A DNA stretch of 64,000 nt from Oryzisolibacter sp. LB2S (GTDB taxonomy: Bacteria; Pseudomonadota; Gammaproteobacteria; Burkholderiales; Burkholderiaceae_C). This document shows, one piece after another, positions 11,199 through 20,094 of this stretch. The position numbers and the translations under genes were made by a program. The stretch is from contig NZ_CP160388.1 of NCBI RefSeq assembly GCF_040732315.1, forward strand, positions 1,327,501 to 1,391,500. The letters run 5' to 3'. Position 1 is the stretch's first letter; each line of letters starts with the position of its first letter. The notes beneath the pieces were generated by a model. It made no database searches, was not told the DNA's origin, and saw only the letters and a program-made list of their open reading frames with translations.

Positions 11199-11234
11199 AC
11201 CTGGCCTTGTCGACAGGAAAGGGAGCACAAACAC

Positions 11235-12671
11235 ATGAAGCCGATCTGGATAGTGGATGACGACCCGTCGATTCGCTTCGTCCTCGAGCGCGCGTTGGCG
11301 CGCGAGAACCTGCCCACGCGCAGCTTCACGCAGGCACGGGAGGTGCTGGATGCACTGGCCGACCTCGGCGGCGCCGACGCTGCGCATCAGGGCCCCCAGG
11401 TGCTGGTGAGCGACATACGCATGCCCGGCACCTCGGGCCTGCAGCTGCTGGAGCAGGTGCGCGCGCAGCAGCCGGCCCTGCCGGTCATCGTGATGACGGC
11501 CTTCTCCGACCTGGACAGCGCCGTCTCTGCCTTCCAGGGCGGCGCCTTTGAATACCTGCCAAAGCCCTTTGACGTGCCCAAGGCCGTGGAGCTGATCCGG
11601 CGGGCCGTCGAAGAGAGCCAGCGCGAAGAGGTGGCCGAGCAGCAGCAGGCCGATGCGCCCGAGATGCTGGGCCAGGCGAGCGCCATGCAGGACGTGTTCC
11701 GCGCCATCGGGCGTCTGTCGCAAAGCGTGGTCACGGTGCTGGTCACGGGCGAGTCCGGGACCGGAAAGGAGCTCGTCGCGCGCGCATTGCACAAGCATTC
11801 GCCGGTGGCGGACGGGCCCTTCGTGGCCATCAACACCGCCGCCATCCCCAAGGACCTGCTCGAGAGCGAGCTGTTCGGCCACGAGCGTGGAGCCTTCACG
11901 GGCGCACAGGCGCAGCGGCGCGGGCGCTTCGAGCAGGCCGAGGGCGGCACGCTGTTCCTCGACGAAATCGGCGACATGCCGCTCGACCTGCAGACGCGTC
12001 TGTTGCGTGTGCTCTCGGACGGCCAGTTCTACCGCGTGGGTGGCCACGCCGCCGTCAAGTCCCATGTGCGCGTGATCGCCGCCACGCACCAGAACTTGGA
12101 GCAGCGCGTGCGGGAGGGTGTGTTTCGCGAAGACCTGTTTCACCGCCTCAACGTCATTCGCCTGCGCCTGCCGGCATTGCGCGAACGCAGTGAGGACGTG
12201 CCCATGCTCACGCGCCATTTCCTGCAGCGCAGCGCGCTCCAGTTGGGCGTGGAGCCCAAGCGCATCTCCGATGCCGCACTGCAAGTGTTGCAGCGCTTTG
12301 ACTTCCCCGGCAATGTGCGCCAGCTGGAGAATATCTGCCACTGGCTCGCCGTCATGGCGCCCGCGCAGGTCATCTCGGCGCGCGACCTGCCGCCCGAGGT
12401 GCTGCAGGGAGGCGCAGAAGCTGCGGCGTCCCCGGTCGCCACGGACGCCGGATGGGAGCTGGCGCTCGAGACCGAGGCGCAGCAGCTGCTGCAGGCCGGC
12501 GAGCCGCACCTGTGGGACCAGCTCACGCGGCGCTTCGAGACGCGCCTGATCCGGGCCGGCCTGCACGCCACGCAGGGCCGGCGTGTCGATGCGGCCCAGC
12601 GCCTGGGCATTGGCCGCAACACCATCACGCGCAAGATCCAGGAGCTGGGGCTGGATGACGAACAGCCCTGA
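11235..12671 (+). CDS. glnG: Nitrogen regulation response regulator NtrC
   Basis: A 478-residue sigma-54 activator. The receiver domain has its phosphorylated Asp at 60 (VLVSDIRMPG). The AAA+ domain has Walker A GESGTGKE at 172-179 and the sigma-54 contact loop GAFTGA at 219-224. A Fis-type helix-turn-helix ends the protein (DAAQRLGIGRNTITRKIQEL). When phosphorylated by NtrB it activates sigma-54 promoters such as the one seen upstream of glnA. Length is typical. Confidence 0.96.
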   Translation: MKPIWIVDDDPSIRFVLERALARENLPTRSFTQAREVLDALADLGGADAAHQGPQVLVSDIRMPGTSGLQLLEQVRAQQPALPVIVMTAFSDLDSAVSAFQGGAFEYLPKPFDVPKAVELIRRAVEESQREEVAEQQQADAPEMLGQASAMQDVFRAIGRLSQSVVTVLVTGESGTGKELVARALHKHSPVADGPFVAINTAAIPKDLLESELFGHERGAFTGAQAQRRGRFEQAEGGTLFLDEIGDMPLDLQTRLLRVLSDGQFYRVGGHAAVKSHVRVIAATHQNLEQRVREGVFREDLFHRLNVIRLRLPALRERSEDVPMLTRHFLQRSALQLGVEPKRISDAALQVLQRFDFPGNVRQLENICHWLAVMAPAQVISARDLPPEVLQGGAEAAASPVATDAGWELALETEAQQLLQAGEPHLWDQLTRRFETRLIRAGLHATQGRRVDAAQRLGIGRNTITRKIQELGLDDEQP

Positions 12672-12843
12672 GCTGGCGGGGCACGGACCCATCCCGGTCT
12701 CCATGAGCCCTTGACCGGGCCGTGAATTGCACGACCGCCGATAATGTGCCCCTTGCCCCGGCCGGCGCTGACCGGTCCGGGTGCCGTTTTCATCGCTGTC
12801 GCCGCCGATGCCGGCCGATGCGCGGTGCAAGGACCGTCAGACC

Positions 12844-13893
12844 ATGAGTGAAACCCAGAACCATCCACGCCCCACGCCGGGCGCCAAGTTTGTCAGCCCG
12901 CAGGGCACGCGCGCCATCAAGGACGGTGTGAAGGTCAGCCCCATCACCCTGGTGCCCGACCGCCAGGGCAAGCCCGAATGGCTGCGCATGCGCCTGCCCT
13001 CGGGCGCCAAGTACCAGGAGGTGATGGACATCGTGCGCAGCCGCCAGCTGTCCACCGTGTGCGCCGAATCCAAATGCCCCAACATCTCCGAATGCTGGGG
13101 CCGCGGCACGGCCACGCTGATGCTCATGGGCTCGGTGTGCACGCGCGCGTGCAAGTTCTGCTCGGTCTCCACCGGCAACCCCCAGGGCTGGCTGGACCGC
13201 GACGAGCCCGCCAAGGTGGCCGACGCCGTGGCGCTCATGGGCCTGAAGTACGTGGTGTTGACCTCCGTCGACCGCGACGACCTCGCCGATGGTGGCGCGG
13301 CGCATTACGCGGCCTGCGTGCGCGCCATCCACGAGCGCACGCCCGACACGGCCGTGGAGGCCCTCACGCCCGACTTCCAGGGGCGCCACGACTGCGTCGC
13401 GCAGATCCTCGATGCGGGCCTGGCGACCTACGCGCAGAACCTGGAGACCGTCGAGCGCCTGACCCACCCCGTGCGCGATGCGCGCGCGGGCTATGCGCAG
13501 ACGCTGGCCATCCTCAAGTTCGCCAAGGGCTACGCGCCCCAGACCATCACCAAGACCAGCCTGATGCTGGGCCTGGGCGAGACCGACGACGAGATCGAGC
13601 GCGCCCTGAGCGACATGCGCGCCGCCGATGTGGATGTGGTGACCATGGGCCAGTACATGCGCCCGACCAAGAACCACCTGCCCGTGCAGCGCTATGTGAC
13701 TCCCGACGAGTTCAAGAAGTACCGCGAGCTCGCGCTCGGCCTGGGCTTTGTCGAGGCCGTGGCCGGCCCCTTCGTGCGCTCGAGCTACCGCGCCGAGCGT
13801 GTGCTCGAGGGCAACAACCTGGGGCTCGACACCGTCGATCCCGCCATCCTAGAAGGCATACGCGACTCGGCCGGTGCATCGCTGCGCTGCTGA
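12844..13893 (+). CDS. lipA: Lipoyl synthase
   Basis: A 349-residue radical SAM enzyme that inserts two sulfurs into octanoyl groups on lipoyl domains of PDH, OGDH and GcvH. The auxiliary cluster motif is present ([12 protein letters not shown]) and the SAM cluster motif is CTRACKFC. The end has the conserved RSSYRAE. The ATG at 12844 ([10 protein letters not shown]) is preferred; the frame stays open upstream to a GTG at 12781, but that stretch looks non-coding. lipB, the usual partner, is not next to it here. It is about 170 bases after ntrC and is probably a separate unit. Confidence 0.95.
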   Translation: MSETQNHPRPTPGAKFVSPQGTRAIKDGVKVSPITLVPDRQGKPEWLRMRLPSGAKYQEVMDIVRSRQLSTVCAESKCPNISECWGRGTATLMLMGSVCTRACKFCSVSTGNPQGWLDRDEPAKVADAVALMGLKYVVLTSVDRDDLADGGAAHYAACVRAIHERTPDTAVEALTPDFQGRHDCVAQILDAGLATYAQNLETVERLTHPVRDARAGYAQTLAILKFAKGYAPQTITKTSLMLGLGETDDEIERALSDMRAADVDVVTMGQYMRPTKNHLPVQRYVTPDEFKKYRELALGLGFVEAVAGPFVRSSYRAERVLEGNNLGLDTVDPAILEGIRDSAGASLRC

Positions 13894-13948
13894 GGTCGTG
13901 GCGGCCCTGACCCCTTCGATACAAAAGTCCACGGGGGTCTGTCGGCAT

Positions 13949-13973
13949 GGCAGTGTAGACTGCCGGGTTTTTT
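13949..13973 (+). terminator. Possible terminator after lipA
   Basis: ggcagt (13949-13954), loop gtag, actgcc (13959-13964), then ggg and tttttt. The T-run starts three bases after the stem, which is not ideal. It ends just before the DUF3348 start and so may separate lipA from the next operon. Confidence 0.4.
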
Positions 13974-13980
13974 GAACCGC

Positions 13981-14664
13981 ATGAGCCGCACTATGGCCCC
14001 GTATACCGGGCGCGCCGGCCTTACGGGGGCGACGCTCGTGCGTCTGCTGGCCGACATGGCCGACGCGCCTGCGCGCATGGGCGAGACACGCAGCGCATTT
14101 GCCGACGGCCTGGTGCAATGGGTGGGCTGGACGGACGCGATCGCGCTGTCCTCGGCCCTGGAGCGCCCCGCCACCGCCGCCCGCGCGCAGGACCGCCATG
14201 CCCAGGAATGCGCCGAATACGAGCGCGTGCGCACTACGCTGGCCCAGGCCATCGCGCGCGAGGCGCAGTCCGCCGGGCGATCGACCCTGGAGGCCGGCAT
14301 GGGCTTCGCCCCGTACCGCCAATGCTGCCTGGCACGCCAGCAGGCCATGGAGGTGGCCGTGGGCGCGCTGCGCGAGCGCGTGCGCGCGGCCGTGGCCGCC
14401 GCAGGTGGCGAGCTCGCCCGGCTGGCCGCCGTGGACGCGGTGCTCGCCCAGGCGCTGGCGGCGCAGGAGCAGCGCCTGTTCGCCGCCGTGCCCGCGCGGC
14501 TTGAAAAGCGCTACCAGCGGCAATGCCCGGACGGGGCCGCCGAGGCCGCGCGCGACGCATTTCGCGCCGAGCTGCAGGCCGTGCTGCTGGCCGAGCTGGA
14601 CTTGAGATTGCAACCGGTCGAAGGGCTGCTGGCGGCGCTTCGACGACCAACGGATACGACATGA
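13981..14664 (+). CDS. DUF3348 family protein, first gene of motor-like operon
   Basis: A 227-residue soluble, mostly helical protein without signal peptide or membrane segment. I recognise it as DUF3348, a betaproteobacterial family that occurs beside DUF802, OmpA and DUF2894 genes; the function is unknown. It is rich in Ala and Arg and has long helices such as ARQQAMEVAVGALRERVRAA. The ATG at 13981 is preferred over a TTG at 13972. Its TGA overlaps the ATG of the DUF802 gene (ATGA). Being strictly linked to a membrane motor-like pair, it may be a cytoplasmic regulator or effector of it; that is inference. Confidence 0.7.
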   Translation: MSRTMAPYTGRAGLTGATLVRLLADMADAPARMGETRSAFADGLVQWVGWTDAIALSSALERPATAARAQDRHAQECAEYERVRTTLAQAIAREAQSAGRSTLEAGMGFAPYRQCCLARQQAMEVAVGALRERVRAAVAAAGGELARLAAVDAVLAQALAAQEQRLFAAVPARLEKRYQRQCPDGAAEAARDAFRAELQAVLLAELDLRLQPVEGLLAALRRPTDTT

Positions 14665-17228
14665 CGACCTTGTTTTCCCTCGCGGCCTTTGCCGCCGGCC
14701 TGGCCGCCATAGGCTGGGTGGGCGCGGGCTATCTGCATGCCCAGCCGCTGGCGCTGGCCATCATCGTGCTGATCACGGCCTTTTACCTGCTTGGCAGCTG
14801 GGAGTTGCTGCGCTTTGCCCGCGCCAGCCGCGCCCTGGCGGCGGCGCTGGCCGGCCTGTCCGAGGCGCCCCAGCGGCTCGACGACTGGCTGAGCGCATTG
14901 CCCGCGGGCCTGCGCAACGCCGTGCGCCAGCGCGTGGAGGGCGGACGCACCAGTCTGCCGGGGCCTTTGCTCGCGTCCTACCTCACGGGGCTGCTGGTGC
15001 TGCTGGGCATGCTGGGCACCTTCGGTGGCATGGTGCTGGCCTTGAACGGCACGGGCGCGGCACTCGCCGGCGCCGAGGGGCTGGACGCCATGCGCGACGC
15101 GCTGTCGGCCCCCGTGCGCGGCCTGGCGCTGGCGTTCGGTAGCTCGATGGCGGGCGTGGCCGCCTCGGCCATGCTCGGGCTGATGACGGCGCTGTGCCGG
15201 CGCGAGCGCATACGCGTGGCGCGCACGCTCGACGCCGCCATGGCCGGAGCGCTGCGGCCGTTCTCCAGCCAGCACCAGCGCGAGGCCTCGCTGCGTCTTT
15301 TGGAGCAGCAGACCGGCGTCATGCCCCAGGTGGTCACCGGCCTCAAGGACTGCATGGCCGCGCTCGAGCGCCAGCAGCAGGCCCTCGCCGAGCGCCTCGC
15401 GGCCGAGCAGCAGCGCTTCTACCGCGAGACCGAGACCGCCTACACGGCTCTCGCCGCCACCGTACAGCGCACCCTGGCCGACACAGCCGCGCAGAGCGCC
15501 GCCCAGGCCGGCGCCGCCATCCAGCCCGTGACCGAGGCCACCCTGGCCGCCCTGGCGCGCGAGAGCGCGCGCCTGCAGCAGGCCATGGCGCAGCAGGTGG
15601 GCGACCAGCTCGACGCCATGGCCGCGCGATTTGCCGAGGCCACGAGCGCCGTGAGCACGCAATGGACCGATGCACTGCACGAGCACCGCGCGACGGGCGA
15701 GGCCACGGCCCAGGCGCTGGAGGCGTCTCTCGCGCGCTTCACCCAGGGCTTTGAGCAACGCACGACCGCGCTGGCCGACGATCTGGCCGCGCGACTGACG
15801 CAACACTCCGACACCCAGGCCGCGCGCTGGGACCAGGCGCTCGAGCGCCAGACGGCCATGGCCGCAGGCTTTGCCGAAGCCGCGAGCGCCGTGAGCGGGC
15901 AGTGGACTGATGCGCTGCAGGAACACCGCGCGACGGGCGAGGCCACGGCCCAGGCCTTGGAGGCGTCTCTCACGCGCTTTACCCAGGGCTTTGAGCAACG
16001 CACGGCCGCGCTGGCCGACGACCTGGCCGAGCGCCTGAGCCGCCATTCCGACAGCCAGGCCGCGCGCTGGGACCAGGCGCTCGAGCGCCAGACGGCCATG
16101 GCCGCAGGCTTTGCCGAGGCCGCGAGCGCCGTGAGCGGCCAGTGGACCAGCGCGCTGCAGGAACACCGCGCGACGGGCGAGGCCACGGCCCAGGCGCTGG
16201 AGGCGTCTCTCGCGCGCTTCACCCAGGGCTTCGAGCAGCGCACGGCCGCGCTGGCCGACGACATGGCAGCGCGTCTGGCGCAGCAGTCCGACGCCCAGGC
16301 CGCGCGCTGGGATGCGGCCCTGCAGCAGCAGGGCAGCGCGCTTGCGCTGCTGGCCGAGCGCCAGCAGCAGTCCCTGCAATGCGCGACCGACGGCCTGGCC
16401 GGCCATGCGGCCGCGCTGCAGTCCACGGTGCAGCAGGCGCACGATGAACTCCAGGGCCGCCTGGCAGCGCAGGAAGGCGAGCGCCTCGCGCAATGGACGC
16501 AGGCCCTGCAGACGGTGGCAGCCACGCTGACCGAGGAATGGCAGGCCGCGGGCGCGCAGGCCGCAGTCCAGCAGCAGCGCACCAGTGACGCGCTGGCCAG
16601 CGCCGCGGGCGAGATCGCGCGCCAGATGCAGGCCCAGGCCCAGGGCACGCTCGCCGAGGTGCAGCGCCTCGTGCATGCCGCGGCCGAGGCGCCGCGCGCC
16701 GCCGCCGAGGCCATGGGTGCGCTGCGCCAGCAGATCAGCGACAGCATCGCGCGCGACAACGCCATGCTCGACGAGCGCGCACGCCTGGTCGAAACCCTGT
16801 CCACCCTGCTCGACGCCGCGGGCCGCGCGGCCGACGAGCAGCGCGGCGCCATCGACACCCTGGTGGCCCAGGCCGCAGCCTCGATGGAGCGCACGGGCGG
16901 GCAGTTTGCCCAGACGCTCGATGCCCAGGCAGAGCACCTGGAAGGCCTGGCCGCGCAGCTCACGGCCGGCGCCACCGAGGTCGCCAGCCTGGGCGAGGCC
17001 TTTGGCGGCGCCGTGCAGCTCTTTGGCCAGGCCAGCGAGCAGATGCTCGCCCAGCTGCAGCGCATCGAGGAGGCCATGGCCCGCTCGCTCACGCGCAGCG
17101 ACGAGCAGCTGGACTACTACGTGGCCCAGGCGCGCGAGGTCATAGAGCTCAGCGTGGGCGCGCAAAAGCAGATCATCGACGGCCTGCAGCAGGTGGCGGC
17201 CCAGCGCGCCGAGGAGCCCGTTGCATGA
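14661..17228 (+). CDS. DUF802 protein: MotA/TolQ/ZorA-like membrane core with very long coiled-coil tail
   Basis: An 855-residue protein. Hydrophobic segments lie at about residues 4-25, 29-50, 105-128 and 152-177. The third contains GMLGTFGGMVLAL (116-128) and the fourth GLALAFGSSMAGVAASAMLG, the pattern of the pore helices in MotA, TolQ, ExbB and ZorA, including a conserved Thr (T120). From about residue 200 to the end it is one long Ala/Gln/Arg/Glu-rich helical tail, including three 80-residue tandem repeats (coded by 15642-16361). DUF802 is the name given to such repeats. No function is known. The topology (four helices plus long cytoplasmic tail) and the MotB-like gene overlapping its stop by four bases point to an ion-driven rotary motor complex. 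Confidence 0.75.
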   Translation: MTTLFSLAAFAAGLAAIGWVGAGYLHAQPLALAIIVLITAFYLLGSWELLRFARASRALAAALAGLSEAPQRLDDWLSALPAGLRNAVRQRVEGGRTSLPGPLLASYLTGLLVLLGMLGTFGGMVLALNGTGAALAGAEGLDAMRDALSAPVRGLALAFGSSMAGVAASAMLGLMTALCRRERIRVARTLDAAMAGALRPFSSQHQREASLRLLEQQTGVMPQVVTGLKDCMAALERQQQALAERLAAEQQRFYRETETAYTALAATVQRTLADTAAQSAAQAGAAIQPVTEATLAALARESARLQQAMAQQVGDQLDAMAARFAEATSAVSTQWTDALHEHRATGEATAQALEASLARFTQGFEQRTTALADDLAARLTQHSDTQAARWDQALERQTAMAAGFAEAASAVSGQWTDALQEHRATGEATAQALEASLTRFTQGFEQRTAALADDLAERLSRHSDSQAARWDQALERQTAMAAGFAEAASAVSGQWTSALQEHRATGEATAQALEASLARFTQGFEQRTAALADDMAARLAQQSDAQAARWDAALQQQGSALALLAERQQQSLQCATDGLAGHAAALQSTVQQAHDELQGRLAAQEGERLAQWTQALQTVAATLTEEWQAAGAQAAVQQQRTSDALASAAGEIARQMQAQAQGTLAEVQRLVHAAAEAPRAAAEAMGALRQQISDSIARDNAMLDERARLVETLSTLLDAAGRAADEQRGAIDTLVAQAAASMERTGGQFAQTLDAQAEHLEGLAAQLTAGATEVASLGEAFGGAVQLFGQASEQMLAQLQRIEEAMARSLTRSDEQLDYYVAQAREVIELSVGAQKQIIDGLQQVAAQRAEEPVA
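15642..16361 (+). repeat. Three tandem 240-bp repeats (80 residues each) in DUF802 gene
   Basis: Copies at 15642-15881, 15882-16121 and 16122-16361 are in exact 240-base register. Each encodes a unit containing EHRATGEATAQALEASL and RFTQGFEQRT. DNA identity is high in all three, with the last quarter of copy 3 diverged. The units lie in the predicted coiled-coil tail, so copy number would change tail length by a fixed step. Confidence 0.9.
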
Positions 17229-17881
17229 TGGCCGATGCCGGCATGGATACGGGCGGCGAGCTCGACGACGGCCTGGACGGCGCGGCCCCGGTCTGGGCCG
17301 TGTTCGGCGACCTGATGGCCGGCGCCCTGGGCGCGTTTGCGCTCATCCTCGTCTGCGCCCTGGGCATGCAGATGGAGCTGGCCGAGCGCCTGAAGACCGC
17401 GCAGCAGCAGCGCGCCGAGCAGGCGCGCCGCCTCATGACGCTGGAGCAGGCCCTGGCCGGGCCGCTGGCCGCGGGCCGCGTCACGCTGCAGGACGGGCGC
17501 ATAGGCATCAGCGGCAGCGTGCTCTTCGACTTCAATTCCGCCGAGCTCCAGCCCGAGGGGCGGCAGCTGCTGCGCAGCATCTCGGCGCCGCTGGCCACCT
17601 ATCTGCGCGAGCGCGGCGAGATCCTCATGGTCAGCGGCTTTACCGACGACCGGCCCATGCGCAGCACGGGCGCGCGCTTTGCCGACAACTGGGAGCTCTC
17701 GGCCCAGCGTGCCCTCACCGTGACGCGCACGCTCATCGACGAGGGCATTCCCTCGTCCCAGGTGTTCGCCGCGGCGTTCGGATCGGAGCAGGCCGTGGCA
17801 TCGAATGCCGACGCCGAGGGCCGCGCGCGCAACCGCCGCGTGGAGATGGCGCCCATGCCACGCCCCGCGCGCAAGCCATAG
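17225..17881 (+). CDS. OmpA-family MotB/ZorB-like stator protein
   Basis: A 218-residue protein with one membrane helix (about residues 24-48) beginning VFGDLMAGALGAFALILV. The Asp at 29 stands where MotB and ZorB have their ion-carrying Asp (the D-[LF]-M pattern at the start of the helix). A linker helix follows and then an OmpA-type peptidoglycan-binding domain (about 90-215) with VSGFTDDRPM, NWELSAQRA and a final ARNRRVEM. It overlaps the DUF802 gene by four bases and is followed at once by DUF2894. By family knowledge it should anchor to the cell wall and form an ion channel with the upstream MotA-like protein. It is not flagellar MotB: no flagellar or chemotaxis gene is near. Confidence 0.82.
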   Translation: MMADAGMDTGGELDDGLDGAAPVWAVFGDLMAGALGAFALILVCALGMQMELAERLKTAQQQRAEQARRLMTLEQALAGPLAAGRVTLQDGRIGISGSVLFDFNSAELQPEGRQLLRSISAPLATYLRERGEILMVSGFTDDRPMRSTGARFADNWELSAQRALTVTRTLIDEGIPSSQVFAAAFGSEQAVASNADAEGRARNRRVEMAPMPRPARKP

Positions 17882-18487
17882 GTGCCGGGCATGATCCCTG
17901 TGCAGCAGCTTCTCATGCAGGCGCTCGCGCGCCGCGCCGCCACGCACAGCGGCCCGGTGCGCCGCCTGCTGGATGCGCGCCTCGCCGAGCTGTCGGCCGC
18001 GCAGGGCGGGGCCGCGGACGCCGTTGCCGCCCCAGGTGATGCCCATGGTGATGCTTCTGGTGATGCCATCCCCGCAGCGCGTGCCACCGACGGTCCGGGC
18101 CCCCTGGGCTGGCTGGCCCGGGAACTGGCCCGCGCTCATGCGGCGCCCACGTCCGAAGGATTGACGGCGCCGCCGCAGCGCGAGCTGCAGGTGTTACAGC
18201 GCCACCGGGCCACCTGGACGCGCCTGTCCGCCGAGGAGCGCCTGCGTCAGGCGCTGGCCCAGGTGCCGGCACAGGCCGGGCCGCTCAACTCGCACCATCT
18301 GGTGCACCGTGCGTTGATGCTGATGCAGGCCGCCTCGCCCGAATACCTGCAGCGCTTCGTGCCCTATGTGGATGCGCTGCTCGCGCTCGAGCAGATGCAG
18401 GCGCCGCCCGCGCCGGCGGCCCCGACACGCGCGCGCCGCGCACCGGCCGGCGCTAGCCGTGGCGCCGCACGTAAGTCACGAAGCTGA
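17882..18487 (+). CDS. DUF2894 family protein, last gene of motor-like operon
   Basis: A 201-residue soluble protein. The conserved C-terminal part NSHHLVHRALMLMQAASPEY (about residues 137-156) is what I recognise as DUF2894, which usually follows OmpA and DUF802 genes in this order. The middle is low-complexity (Ala/Gly/Asp) and the tail is basic. The frame opens with a GTG directly after the OmpA stop (17882); an ATG at 17891 is an alternative. Function unknown. Its last 35 bases overlap the 3' end of folA, which runs the other way. Confidence 0.7.
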   Translation: MPGMIPVQQLLMQALARRAATHSGPVRRLLDARLAELSAAQGGAADAVAAPGDAHGDASGDAIPAARATDGPGPLGWLARELARAHAAPTSEGLTAPPQRELQVLQRHRATWTRLSAEERLRQALAQVPAQAGPLNSHHLVHRALMLMQAASPEYLQRFVPYVDALLALEQMQAPPAPAAPTRARRAPAGASRGAARKSRS

Positions 18488-18950
18488 AGGGCAGGCCGCC
18501 GCTGCCCACATGGCGCGTGCGCGCCAGCTCCTGCCATTCGGGGCCGAGCACGGGCGCATGGGCGTCGCCGTCGAAGTCGCGTGCGATCTCCGTCACCTCG
18601 ACGCGGCCGGCCAGCGGCAGGGCCTGGGCGTAGATCTGCGCACCGCCCATGATCCAGGCCGTGTCGCTGCCGGTTTGCTCTGCAAACGAGAGCGCCTCGC
18701 GCAGGCTGGATGCGCGCTTGGCACCGATTTCATTCCAATCTTCCTGGCGCGTGACGACGATGTTGGCGCGCCCCGGCAGCGGCCGAAAGCGCGCGGGCAG
18801 CGAGTCCCAGGTCTTGCGCCCCATGATGACCGGGTGGCCCTGGGTCAGCGCCTTGAAATGCGCGAGGTCTTCGGGCAGATGCCAGGGCATGGCGCCGTCC
18901 CGGCCAATGACGCCATTGGCGGCGCGCGCGTAGATGAGGGCGATTTCCAT
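18453..18950 (-). CDS. folA: Dihydrofolate reductase
   Basis: A 165-residue enzyme that reduces dihydrofolate to tetrahydrofolate with NADPH. The N-terminal IYARAANGVIGRDGAMPWHL and the catalytic Asp28 (LPEDLAHFK) are present, as are GRKTWDSLP and IMGGAQIYAQAL. The ATG at 18950 is right for the family; the frame stays open further upstream inside thyA, but that is a shadow. It lies 8 bases downstream of thyA, with which it is functionally paired, and overlaps the DUF2894 gene tail to tail. Confidence 0.95.
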   Translation of the reverse strand: MEIALIYARAANGVIGRDGAMPWHLPEDLAHFKALTQGHPVIMGRKTWDSLPARFRPLPGRANIVVTRQEDWNEIGAKRASSLREALSFAEQTGSDTAWIMGGAQIYAQALPLAGRVEVTEIARDFDGDAHAPVLGPEWQELARTRHVGSGGLPFSFVTYVRRHG

Positions 18951-18958
18951 GGCCTGCC

Positions 18959-19771
18959 TCACACGGCCACCGGCGCCTTGATGGCCGGGTGGTGCTCGTA
19001 GCCCACGACCTCGAAGTCCTCGTAGGCGTAGTCGAAGATGGAGGCCGGCCGGCGCTTGATGTTCAGCGTGGGGTAGGCGTAGGGCTGGCGCGCGAGCTGG
19101 GTCTGCACCTGCTCGAAATGGTTGTTGTAGATGTGGCAGTCGCCGCCCGTCCAGATGAAGTCGCCCACGGCCAGGTCGCACTGCTGCGCGAGCATGTGGG
19201 TGAGCAGGGCGTAGCTGGCAATGTTGAACGGCACGCCGAGGAAGATGTCGGCGCTGCGCTGGTAGAGCTGGCACGACAGTTTTTTGTCCGCGACGTAGAA
19301 CTGAAAGAACGCGTGGCAGGGCATGAGCGCCATCTTGTCGAGCTCGGCCACGTTCCAGCTGCTGACGATGATGCGGCGGCTGTCCGGGTTGGTCTTGAGC
19401 TGCTCGACCACCTGGGCGATCTGGTCGATATGCCCGCCGCCGGGCGTGGGCCAGCTGCGCCACTGCACGCCGTAGACCGGGCCGAGGTCGCCGGTTTGTG
19501 GGTCCGCCCATTCGTCCCAGATCGTCACGCCGCGCTCCTGCAGCCAGCGCGCGTTGCCGCTGCCCTGCAGAAACCACAGCAGCTCCAGGATGATGCTTTT
19601 GAGATGCACCTTCTTGGTGGTGACGAGCGGAAAGCCCTCTGAGAGGTCAAAGCGCATCTGGTGGCCGAAGACGCTCTTCGTTCCGGTACCGGTGCGGTCG
19701 CCCTTGGGCGTGCCATGCTCGAACACATGGCGCATGAAGTCTTCGTATTGGGTGCGGATGGGGTGGGGCAT
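18959..19771 (-). CDS. thyA: Thymidylate synthase
   Basis: A 270-residue ThyA that methylates dUMP to dTMP using methylenetetrahydrofolate. The active-site Cys152 is in [12 protein letters not shown]. Other hallmarks are [13 protein letters not shown] near the N-terminus, [19 protein letters not shown] and the C-terminal ending KAPVAV. It produces dihydrofolate, which folA directly downstream recycles. A ccdB-type toxin gene ends 3 bases upstream of its start, so all four minus-strand genes may share a transcript. Confidence 0.97.
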   Translation of the reverse strand: MPHPIRTQYEDFMRHVFEHGTPKGDRTGTGTKSVFGHQMRFDLSEGFPLVTTKKVHLKSIILELLWFLQGSGNARWLQERGVTIWDEWADPQTGDLGPVYGVQWRSWPTPGGGHIDQIAQVVEQLKTNPDSRRIIVSSWNVAELDKMALMPCHAFFQFYVADKKLSCQLYQRSADIFLGVPFNIASYALLTHMLAQQCDLAVGDFIWTGGDCHIYNNHFEQVQTQLARQPYAYPTLNIKRRPASIFDYAYEDFEVVGYEHHPAIKAPVAV

Positions 19772-19774
19772 CGG

Positions 19775-20089
19775 TCAATAGCCTCCAAACAGGAGGTCCA
19801 AGGCATTTTGAATGTCCAGCTGCTGCGCTGACAGGTTGTCGACCTTGCGGCGCAGAAAACTGTCGGGTACGGCGCCCAGCGCGGCGGTATCCATCACCAC
19901 GCGTTGGCCGCTGACGTCCAGGGTGGGGTGCAGATCCTGCGCGCGTGGGCTCAGAAGGCCCTCGGCCCAGAGGGGCACCACGATGCGCGTGTGCAGCCCC
20001 TCTATGAAGTCGCTCTGGATGTCCAAGAAGAACGGGATGCGCGGCTGCTCCTCGGGATCGGGGTTGGCATAGACGTCGAAGCGGGCCAT
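19775..20089 (-). CDS. ccdB: CcdB-family toxin of a type II toxin-antitoxin pair
   Basis: A 104-residue protein starting MARFDVYANP, the typical CcdB start; the family poisons DNA gyrase. Later motifs IPFFLDIQSDFIEGL and RIVVPL fit, and the C-terminal DLLFGGY is where CcdB has its gyrase-contacting end (usually ...W-G-I). An in-frame GTG at 20098, overlapping the antitoxin stop, would add three residues; the ATG at 20089 is preferred by family similarity. Gyrase poisoning is inferred from family, not from visible catalytic residues. Confidence 0.85.
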   Translation of the reverse strand: MARFDVYANPDPEEQPRIPFFLDIQSDFIEGLHTRIVVPLWAEGLLSPRAQDLHPTLDVSGQRVVMDTAALGAVPDSFLRRKVDNLSAQQLDIQNALDLLFGGY

Positions 20090-20094
20090 GCCAT

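Noticed and set aside
15642..16361. Regular repeats as a CRISPR array
   Set aside because: The period is 240 bases, the repeats are in frame and coding, and there are no unique spacers.
17225..17881. Flagellar stator MotB
   Set aside because: No motA of normal length, no flagellar or chemotaxis genes, and the partner has a tail far longer than MotA.
13981..18487. A complete Zorya defence system
   Set aside because: Only the motor-like pair is comparable; no zorC, zorD or zorE-type gene (helicase or nuclease) is nearby, so calling it Zorya is not justified.
18951..19577. N-terminal extension of folA into thyA
   Set aside because: The frame stays open, but residues before ATG 18950 have no dihydrofolate reductase similarity and lie in the wrong frame of thyA.
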